Assembly (NCBI RefSeq): GCF_014646275.1 | Contig: NZ_BMND01000009.1 | Span: 1-64,000 of the forward strand | Source: Streptomyces kronopolitis | GTDB lineage: Bacteria; Actinomycetota; Actinomycetes; Streptomycetales; Streptomycetaceae | DNA: 64,000 nt | Direction: 5' to 3' | Shown here: one piece after another, positions 58,242 through 64,000 of the stretch | Layout: each line of letters starts with the position of its first letter | How positions within the stretch are numbered: the first letter of the stretch is position 1 | The notes under the pieces: model-generated | The model's input: the letters and a program-made list of their open reading frames with translations, nothing else | The model's database searches: none | What the model was told of the DNA's origin: nothing | Translations under genes and position numbers: made by a program

Positions 58242-59012
58242 TCAGCGCTGCGGGAAGCCGAACCCGTAGCCCTGGCTCTTCATCCAGGGCAGCAGGCGGT
58301 CCAGGGACTCGACGGTCCGGGAGCGGTTGCCGCCGCCGTCGTGGAACAGAAGGGTCGTGTGGTGAGGTTGGTTGAGTTCGGTGCGCACCGTCGACTCGAT
58401 CCTCTCGACGTTGCCGCCCTCAAAGTCCTTGCTGTCGACGTTCCAGCCCAGCGGGCGCATCCCGCGGTCCGCGGCCAGCTTCCGGCTGTAGGGGGTGAAC
58501 GCACCGCCGGGGGCGCGGTAGTACTCGACCTGCGTACCGCCCGACGCCTTCTCGATCATCTTCTCGGCGTCGAGTATCTCCTTGGACTGGTAGCTCTCCG
58601 GCTTCTTGTCCATGGTGGTGTCGTGGCTGATGGTGTGGTCGCAGAGCTTGTGGCCGGCGGCCACCACCTTCTTGACCAGGTCCGGGTATTCCGCGGCCCG
58701 CGGGCCGATCATGCAGAAGACCGCCTTGACGTTGTGCTTCTTCAGCACGTCGAGCACCTTCGGCGTCCACACCGGGTCCGGGCCGTCGTCGATGGTGAGG
58801 TTCAGGCTGCGGCCGGGGCGGTCCGAGGAGTGGACTATGGAGGAGTCGACCGGAGCGCTCGCCCCCTTGGCCTTCTGGCCGGCGTCGTCCGCCTCCGCCT
58901 TGGAGCCTCCCCCGGCGTTCGAGAAGGCAAGTGCCCCCGCGACCACCACCGATACCACCGCCGCCGCGGTCACTCCGATGATGCCGCGCTGACCTCCGAA
59001 GCCCCGTGCCAT
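58242..59012 (-). CDS. Membrane-anchored or secreted polysaccharide deacetylase (NodB domain, CE4)
   Basis: A 256-residue protein with an N-terminal hydrophobic segment (about residues 12-32) that acts as a signal peptide or anchor, then a NodB domain. CE4 motifs are LTIDDGPD (catalytic Asp), HTISHDTTM (metal His pair), RAPGGAF, NVDSKDF and LLFHDGGGNR. Such enzymes remove N-acetyl groups from peptidoglycan or chitin-like glycans outside the cell. The ATG at 59012 is used, with GGGA six nt upstream. It is divergent from the two-component operon, which might control it. Confidence 0.9.
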   Translation of the reverse strand: MARGFGGQRGIIGVTAAAVVSVVVAGALAFSNAGGGSKAEADDAGQKAKGASAPVDSSIVHSSDRPGRSLNLTIDDGPDPVWTPKVLDVLKKHNVKAVFCMIGPRAAEYPDLVKKVVAAGHKLCDHTISHDTTMDKKPESYQSKEILDAEKMIEKASGGTQVEYYRAPGGAFTPYSRKLAADRGMRPLGWNVDSKDFEGGNVERIESTVRTELNQPHHTTLLFHDGGGNRSRTVESLDRLLPWMKSQGYGFGFPQR

Positions 59013-59171
59013 CCTGATCCCGTCCCTCGTCACCGTGCTCGTGTCCGTACCGGTCGGTGGCGGACACCTCTCACGGAGGTCTCGCGCCGCCTGCACCACG
59101 AGAGATGCGCGCAAGGCCGGGGAGGCTGCTCCTGTTACGGATCCATCATGAAACTTATTGATACTGGACCC

Positions 59172-59879
59172 ATGCCACGTGTACTTCTGATCGAGGACGA
59201 CGCCGCCGTACGGGACGGGGTGTCCCTCGCACTGCGCCGGCGCGGCCACGAAGTGGCCGCCGCGGCCAGCGGCGAGGAGGGCCTCACAGCCCTGCCGGGC
59301 TTCCGTCCCGACATCGTGCTGCTGGATCTGATGCTCCCCGGCAAGGACGGCTTCGAGGTGTGCCGGCTGATCCGCGCCGAGCGGCAGCTGCCGATCATCA
59401 TGCTCACCGCACGTGGCGACGACCTGGACGTGGTGCTCGGACTGGAGGCGGGCGCCGACGACTACATCGTCAAACCCGCCCGCGGCGAGGTCCTCGAAGC
59501 CCGCATCCGCGCGGTGCTGCGCCGTACCGCGCTGCCCGCCGACGGGGCGCCGGCCGCCGCCGACCCGGGCCCCTCCCCCGTCGAGGCCTACGGCGAACTG
59601 GCCATAGACCGGGCCGGTCTGGTCGTGGGCAAGGCCGGCAAGGACCTTCCGCTGGCCCCCTCGGAGATGAAGCTGCTGCTGTTCCTGTCCGCCACCCCGG
59701 GGCAGGTCTTCAGCCGCCAGCAGCTGCTGGAGCAGGTGTGGGAGCACAGCTACCACGGCGACGCGCGGCTGGTGGACGCCTGTGTGATGCGGCTGCGGAC
59801 GAAGATAGAGGACACCCCGCGCAGCCCCCGTTACGTCCAGACCGTGCGCGGCTTCGGTTACCGCTTCGGTCCCCTGTGA
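59172..59879 (+). CDS. OmpR-family response regulator (AfsQ1/CseB-like)
   Basis: A 235-residue two-domain regulator. The receiver domain has the acidic pair in LLIEDD, phospho-acceptor D52 in VLLDLMLPGKDG, and the switch Thr and Lys in IIMLTARG and DDYIVKPARGE. The C-terminal winged helix (about 140-235) ends VDACVMRLRTKIEDTPRSPRYVQTVRGFGYRF. The sequence around VVLGLEAGADDYIVKP resembles AfsQ1 and CseB of streptomycetes, but I cannot assign an orthologue. The ATG at 59172 or 59148 may start it. Its stop overlaps the GTG of the kinase gene (GTGA). Confidence 0.88.
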   Translation: MPRVLLIEDDAAVRDGVSLALRRRGHEVAAAASGEEGLTALPGFRPDIVLLDLMLPGKDGFEVCRLIRAERQLPIIMLTARGDDLDVVLGLEAGADDYIVKPARGEVLEARIRAVLRRTALPADGAPAAADPGPSPVEAYGELAIDRAGLVVGKAGKDLPLAPSEMKLLLFLSATPGQVFSRQQLLEQVWEHSYHGDARLVDACVMRLRTKIEDTPRSPRYVQTVRGFGYRFGPL

Positions 59880-61453
59880 AGCGCGCCGGCCGCCGGATAC
59901 CGTCCGGCACCATGCTGCGCGGGCTGCGGGCCCGGCTCGTCGTCGGGTTTCTGGTGGTGGCCGCCCTCAGCGCGCTGACCACCGCCCTGCTGACCTACCA
60001 GGAGGCCCGTAACGCCATCCTCCAGCGCTCCCAGGACACCGCCGTCAACGACCTGCGGGCGCAGGTCAATTCGCTCGCTCCCGAGCTGCCGACCCCGCCG
60101 TCCCGGGCCGATCTGGACTTCTTCCGGGTCCAGCTGGAGCGCTCCGGCAAGTCACGGGACTGGGACATCTCGGCGCGCTACCGGGGCGTCGCGGACGGCG
60201 GCGACGGCAGCCTCCAGGGCGGCTTCACGGTACCGGCCGGCCTCAAGGACTCCGTGGAGAAGCGGCATGTGCCGGCCTTCCAGCGGGTGGACCGCGGCGG
60301 GGAGCCCTGGCTGCTGATCGGGATGCCGGTGCGGCAGTCCGACGGCCGGGCCTCCGCGCTGTCCGTCTACGCGCAGGTGCCGCTGAGCGCCGAGGAGTCC
60401 AATGTCGAGGCGCTGGTGAGCGCCGCCCAGCGGGGCGTGGTACCGGTGCTGGTGCTGACCGTGGTCCTGGCGCTGCTGGCCGCGCGCGGGGTGCTGCGGC
60501 CGGTGCGCGGGCTGCGGCAGGCCGCCGGGCGGATCGCCGAAGGCCGGCTGGACACCCGGCTGGAGGTCAAGGGCGCCGATGAACTCGCCGAGCTGTCGCG
60601 GACCTTCAACGACATGGCGGCCCGGCTGGAGGAGAGCATGGCCGAGCTGCGCCGTCTGGAGTCCAACGCCCGGCGGTTCGCGGCCGATGTCTCGCACGAG
60701 CTGCGCACCCCGCTGGCGGCGATGTCCGCGGTGACCGACGTGCTCGACGAGGACGCCGGGTCACTGGACCCCGACACCGCCTCCGCGGTCCGGCTGATCA
60801 GCCAGGAGACCGGGAAACTGGCGCGGATGGTGGAGGACTTGATGGAGGTCTCCCGCTTCGACGCGGGGGCCGCGGCCCTGCATCTGGACGAGGTCGACGT
60901 GGCCGAGACAATCCGCAAGACGCTGCAGGCCAGGGCCTGGCAGAAGCGGGTGGCCGCGGAGCTGCCGGCGGACGTCCGGGCGCGGCTCGATCCGCGGCGG
61001 CTGGACGTGGTCGTCGCCAATCTCGTCGGCAACGCCCTGCACCACGGCGGCGAACCGGTCCGGGTGGTGCTGCACGCCCCGGAGCCGGACGCGGACCGGC
61101 TGCGGATCGAGATCCTCGACAGCGGCCCGGGCATCGACCCCGAGGTCCTGCCGCATGTCTTCGACCGCTTCTACAAGGCCGACTCCGCCCGCGCCCGTTC
61201 CGAGGGCAGCGGCCTGGGACTGGCCATCGCGCAGGAGAACATCCGGCTGCACGGCGGCACCCTGCACGCCGCCAACTGCCCTGACGGCGGTGCGGTGTTC
61301 ACGGTGGAGCTGCCGCTGCGCCACGAGGAGGCGGGCGAGGCCGACGAGGACGACCCCGCGCCGCCGCAGGACGCGTGCGCGGCCGCCGGGCCGCCCGCGC
61401 ACGACGACCGGGACGACGCTCGTCCCGCGGCCGGGAAGGCGCACCACGTATGA
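59876..61453 (+). CDS. Sensor histidine kinase
   Basis: A 525-residue kinase. Two membrane spans (about residues 20-42 and 180-203) flank an extracellular sensor of about 140 residues. A HAMP domain (RPVRGLRQAAGRIAEGRLDTRLEV) follows, then the H-box FAADVSHELRTPLAAMSAV, N-box VVANLVGNALHHGG, G1 EILDSGPGID, F-box FDRFYKADSARAR and G2 GSGLGLAIAQENI. The C-terminal about 45 residues are acidic and low-complexity. It starts at the GTG at 59876, overlapping the regulator's stop, and its own stop overlaps the lipoprotein gene. The signal sensed is unknown. Confidence 0.9.
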   Translation: MKRAGRRIPSGTMLRGLRARLVVGFLVVAALSALTTALLTYQEARNAILQRSQDTAVNDLRAQVNSLAPELPTPPSRADLDFFRVQLERSGKSRDWDISARYRGVADGGDGSLQGGFTVPAGLKDSVEKRHVPAFQRVDRGGEPWLLIGMPVRQSDGRASALSVYAQVPLSAEESNVEALVSAAQRGVVPVLVLTVVLALLAARGVLRPVRGLRQAAGRIAEGRLDTRLEVKGADELAELSRTFNDMAARLEESMAELRRLESNARRFAADVSHELRTPLAAMSAVTDVLDEDAGSLDPDTASAVRLISQETGKLARMVEDLMEVSRFDAGAAALHLDEVDVAETIRKTLQARAWQKRVAAELPADVRARLDPRRLDVVVANLVGNALHHGGEPVRVVLHAPEPDADRLRIEILDSGPGIDPEVLPHVFDRFYKADSARARSEGSGLGLAIAQENIRLHGGTLHAANCPDGGAVFTVELPLRHEEAGEADEDDPAPPQDACAAAGPPAHDDRDDARPAAGKAHHV

Positions 61454-62112
61454 ACACCCCGTCCGTCCCGAACGCCCCGCGTGCGCCCCGGCCCCGGCGC
61501 CGCCTGGCGAGCGGTCTCGTCCTCGCCGGTGTCCTGACGGGTGCGCTGGCCGCCGGCCTGGCCGGCTGCGGGATCGCGCCCACCGATGTCATCGACGCCG
61601 GTGAGCCCGCCACGGGTGTGAAGTCGCCGGGCCAGCCGGAGTCCGACGTCCAGCTGTTCTTCTACGGTCCCTCCGGGCTGCGCTCCGCGACCCGCCCGGC
61701 GAAGGCGCCGGCCGACCCGAACCAGGCCATCCAGCTGCTGCTGGCCGGGCCGAACCACGCCGAGCGGATGCGCGGTCTGTCCAGCGTGCTGCCGGTTTTC
61801 CCCGGCGCGCTGAGGGCCGAGGCCCGCAACGGCGGCGTCGAGATCGAGCTGCCGATGAATGTGAAGCTGCTGGACTCCGCCTCGCTCAACCAGCTGGTGT
61901 GCACCGCGGCCAACGCCCGGGTGCCCGGGAACAAGCCGCCGGACCGGGTGCCGGTGACCCTGGCCGGCGATTCCGTGCGCATCGGCCCGATGGTGTGCGG
62001 CGGCAACAACGCCTTCCCGGTCGTCGAGCCGACCCCCTCCGTCTCCCAACCGTCCGACCCGGCCCCGAGCGGCACCGCCATGCCGGGCGGCACCGCGCAG
62101 CCGGCGAGCTGA
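61450..62112 (+). CDS. Putative lipoprotein coupled to the two-component system
   Basis: A 220-residue protein with a twin-arginine-like basic N-terminus and a lipoprotein signal ending in the lipobox LAGC-G (about residue 40). The mature part (VQLFFYGPSGL, NQAIQLLLAGPNHAERMRGLSSVLP, VEIELPMNVKLLDSASLNQLVCTAANAR) has the layout of a single GerMN-like domain, followed by a Pro/Ser/Thr-rich tail. Its ATG overlaps the kinase stop (ATGA), so it is made with the kinase and may modulate its extracellular sensor, as lipoproteins do in other actinobacterial systems. That role is an inference. Confidence 0.82.
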   Translation: MNTPSVPNAPRAPRPRRRLASGLVLAGVLTGALAAGLAGCGIAPTDVIDAGEPATGVKSPGQPESDVQLFFYGPSGLRSATRPAKAPADPNQAIQLLLAGPNHAERMRGLSSVLPVFPGALRAEARNGGVEIELPMNVKLLDSASLNQLVCTAANARVPGNKPPDRVPVTLAGDSVRIGPMVCGGNNAFPVVEPTPSVSQPSDPAPSGTAMPGGTAQPAS

Positions 62113-62232
62113 ACCCCCGCGGGCCGCCCGCCGGGCAGGGTCACCGCGCTACGGTGAAGACAGGCATCCGCCTTCCCCGCACGCCGGACGGAGCGCTCCG
62201 GCCGGCGTCCGAATCCTCGGGAGACGCTGACG

Positions 62233-62634
62233 ATGACCGAGCGCAAACCCCCCGGCATCAGCTGGGAGAGCTGGGCGGACCGGCAGATCCGCGAGGCCGC
62301 CGAGCGCGGCGCCTTCGACGGGCTCACCGGGGCCGGCAAGCCCCTCCCCCAGCTCGACCGGCCGTACGACGAGATGTGGTGGATCAAGGAGAAGATGCAC
62401 CGCGAGCACCTCTCCTTCCTGCCGCCGAGCCTCGTCCTGCGCAAGGAGGCCGAGGACGCCCGGGAGGCCGCGGCCGCGGCACCGAGCGAGGCCGCGCTGC
62501 GCCGCATCCTGACCGAGATCAACGAGCGGATCCGCGCGGCCCTGCGTGCGCCGCTCGACGGCCCCCCGCTGCGCCTCGTCCCGTTCGACATCGAGGAGGC
62601 GGCCCGCACCTGGCGCCGGGAGCACGAGGGGTGA
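62233..62634 (+). CDS. DUF1992 (DnaJ-homologue subfamily C28-type) domain protein
   Basis: A 133-residue soluble protein. SWADRQIREAAERGAFDGLTGAGKPLPQL and the following helix with RREHL-type charged residues form the conserved DUF1992/DNAJC28 domain, which lacks a J-domain. Function is unknown in bacteria. It lies 120 bp after the lipoprotein gene and is convergent with the following secreted-protein gene. The ATG at 62233 begins MTERKPPGISWES; the ribosome site (GGGAGA) is about eight nt upstream. Confidence 0.85.
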   Translation: MTERKPPGISWESWADRQIREAAERGAFDGLTGAGKPLPQLDRPYDEMWWIKEKMHREHLSFLPPSLVLRKEAEDAREAAAAAPSEAALRRILTEINERIRAALRAPLDGPPLRLVPFDIEEAARTWRREHEG

Positions 62635-62662
62635 GACCGGGGCCGCGCGGGCCCGGCCGCCG

Positions 62663-63934
62663 TCACGATGCGGGCGGCGCCAGCCGGACCCGCAGGAACC
62701 GCGGCCGGTACAGCTCGACCGCGCCGTTGATCCGGGGGCCGGGCGGGACGCCGGGCAGGCCGAGCCAGTTGAGGTCGTAGCTGAGCAGCAGCCCGCGGCC
62801 GCCGGTGAACTCGGGGTGCGCCTGCGGGTTGTAGACGGCGACGTGGCGCGGGTCGGCGGCGGGCGGACGCGGCGGGGCGAGACGGCCGTGCGGACCGTGC
62901 CAGGGGCCTTGCGGCGCGCCGGCCCAGTAGCTGGTGACCACCCGCAGCCCGGCCGAGCCGTCGCCGCCGGTGTCCATGGTGAACAGCACCCAGGCCGATC
63001 CGTCGCGCACCACGGTGAAGGCGCTGCCCACACCGCGCCGGCCGCCGCCCCGCAGCACCGGCACCGCCCGCCCGGCCCGCCGCCGCCAGCGGCCGCCGTC
63101 CCAGAACCGCCAGCCGCCGCGGTCCGCCAGGTGCCCGGCCGGGACCCGTGCGAGGTAGGCGCTGGAGGCCGGTGACGTCGGCGGATCGTCGCCGCCGAAG
63201 ACGTACGTCCAGCCGCCGGCGGGGACCACCGCCGTGCCGTAGAGGACCCGCCGTCCCGGATCCGGGACGGCCGCCTGGTCCACGGCCGGGGTGATGGCTT
63301 CCAGGCGCAGCGCGGGGAGCGAGAGCGTGGCGACCTCGGTGCCGCGCGGCTCGCCGAAGATCCACGGCCCGCTGCCGGGGGCGCGGCGCCACAGCAGGAC
63401 GCGGACGACCCGCGCGGCGCCGCCGGGCACGCGCGGCTCCACCCGCGCGCCGACCGGCCAGCGCCGGCCGCCGCCCGGCGGGTCGGGGAAGAACGGCCCG
63501 GGAGCACCCGCCCCGCCACCGGTCAGGGTGCGCTCCGCACGGCCCGAACGGGACATCACCACGGCGGAGTTGTGCCGCAGCCAGGGCGTGCCACCGGTGC
63601 CGGAGGTGCGCCAGTGGTGGGGTGCGCCGTGCGGGCCGGGCGGTGCGTGGACCCGGTCGAGGAAGGTGTCGGAGAACAGCCACAGGGTGCGGCCGTCGGG
63701 CAGGCGCACCGAGTGGGTGCCGTCGCCGCCGGTCCAGTCGTCCAGGCGGGTGTTGTCGTTGCCGTAACGGGTGAATTCCGCGGTATGCCGGACATCGGCG
63801 GACCAGGCGGCGATCCGGCGTCCGGCGCGGTCCGCGCGCGGGCCTTGGGCGCGCCCCGGCGGCACCAGTACGACCGCCGCGGTGAGCAGCAGCAGTCCGG
63901 CGGCGGCCGTGGCGCGGATCGGTGCCCGGGACAT
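62663..63934 (-). CDS. Secreted beta-propeller-like protein (DUF4185-like), function unknown
   Basis: A 423-residue protein with a short signal peptide (about residues 1-29, ending near GRAQG). The mature chain has spaced motifs typical of five-bladed-propeller, GH43/DUF4185-like proteins: GGDGTHSVRLPDGRTLWLFSDTFLD, NSAVVMS, GGWTYVFGGDD, SAFTVVRDGSAWVLFTMDTGG and LLLSYDLNWLGLP. Whether it is a glycosidase or a binding protein cannot be read from the sequence; no clear catalytic triad is assigned. The ATG at 63934 is near the right edge, with GAGGAG upstream. Nothing further can be supported from 63935 to 64000. Confidence 0.72.
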   Translation of the reverse strand: MSRAPIRATAAAGLLLLTAAVVLVPPGRAQGPRADRAGRRIAAWSADVRHTAEFTRYGNDNTRLDDWTGGDGTHSVRLPDGRTLWLFSDTFLDRVHAPPGPHGAPHHWRTSGTGGTPWLRHNSAVVMSRSGRAERTLTGGGAGAPGPFFPDPPGGGRRWPVGARVEPRVPGGAARVVRVLLWRRAPGSGPWIFGEPRGTEVATLSLPALRLEAITPAVDQAAVPDPGRRVLYGTAVVPAGGWTYVFGGDDPPTSPASSAYLARVPAGHLADRGGWRFWDGGRWRRRAGRAVPVLRGGGRRGVGSAFTVVRDGSAWVLFTMDTGGDGSAGLRVVTSYWAGAPQGPWHGPHGRLAPPRPPAADPRHVAVYNPQAHPEFTGGRGLLLSYDLNWLGLPGVPPGPRINGAVELYRPRFLRVRLAPPAS

Positions 63935-64000
63935 CGCGCTCCTCCTGGGGTGCGGCGCCCACCGTAGTGAACTGGGCGCCCGCGCCGGAGCAGGCGCGTC

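Noticed and set aside
1..64000. Prophage, integrative element, insertion sequence or secondary-metabolite cluster core
   Set aside because: No integrase, transposase, phage structural gene, PKS, NRPS or terpene synthase was recognised; the single tRNA shows no attachment-site duplication.

Overview
The window looks like ordinary chromosomal DNA of a Streptomyces or close relative. G+C is very high, third codon positions are nearly all G or C, GTG starts are common with some TTG and one probable CTG, and many small promoters have a TANNNT -10 right in front of the start codon. Streptomyces-type families are present: two SsgA-like proteins, an SCO6745-like protein, AfsQ1-like regulators and many secreted hydrolases. 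I see no insertion sequence, integrase, phage gene, CRISPR array, rRNA, or PKS/NRPS core gene.

Layout. 1-6588 (minus) is a tight seven-gene operon: DUF5941/CDP-alcohol transferase, a LicC-like cytidylyltransferase, a glycerol-1-phosphate-dehydrogenase-like enzyme, a second CDP-alcohol transferase, a family-2 glycosyltransferase and a TagGH-type ABC exporter. It looks like a route that makes and exports a phospho-alcohol glycopolymer or glycolipid. 7149-13850 holds idi, an anti-sigma-type ATPase, initiator tRNA, an ABC-F ATPase with a changed Walker A lysine, an enoyl-CoA hydratase, a DJ-1/GlxA pair and an SCO6745-like gene. 14114-18618 holds tex, whose tail is cut off by an in-frame amber codon, and an FUSC membrane protein. 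18871-26142 holds a D-amino-acid oxidase and four secreted peptidases; the S15 peptidase has apparently lost its stop codon and its frame runs on into the neighbouring M14 gene. 26212-30363 holds an MpaB-type oxygenase, a secreted sphingomyelinase, a macro-domain remnant and an amino-acid permease.

30969-37840 is a beta-oxidation island: MerR regulator, FadB-like and FadA-like enzymes, acyl-CoA dehydrogenase and alpha-methylacyl-CoA racemase. 38019-42750 is housekeeping/accessory: YjbR, a NanT-like transporter, a saccharopine-dehydrogenase-like reductase, endonuclease V and YciI. 42835-47506 is a sugar module: sugar porter divergent from a SIS isomerase, class II aldolase and DeoR repressor. 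47507-53933 is a looser stretch with a small secreted cysteine protein, a TetR regulator, an FUSC-MarR pair and several arrays of short degenerate repeats.

53934-57957 has two SsgA-like paralogues flanking a TetR regulator and two coupled membrane PH-domain proteins. 58242-63934 has a polysaccharide deacetylase, a response regulator / histidine kinase / lipoprotein operon, a DUF1992 protein and a secreted beta-propeller-like protein.

Nothing here is certainly a new system. The best candidates for a second look are the glycerol-1-phosphate/CDP-alcohol/ABC-export operon, the SsgA-like/PH locus, and the molecular lesions in tex, the S15 peptidase and the ABC-F gene. All calls rest on reading the sequence and remembered family motifs; no database search was made.
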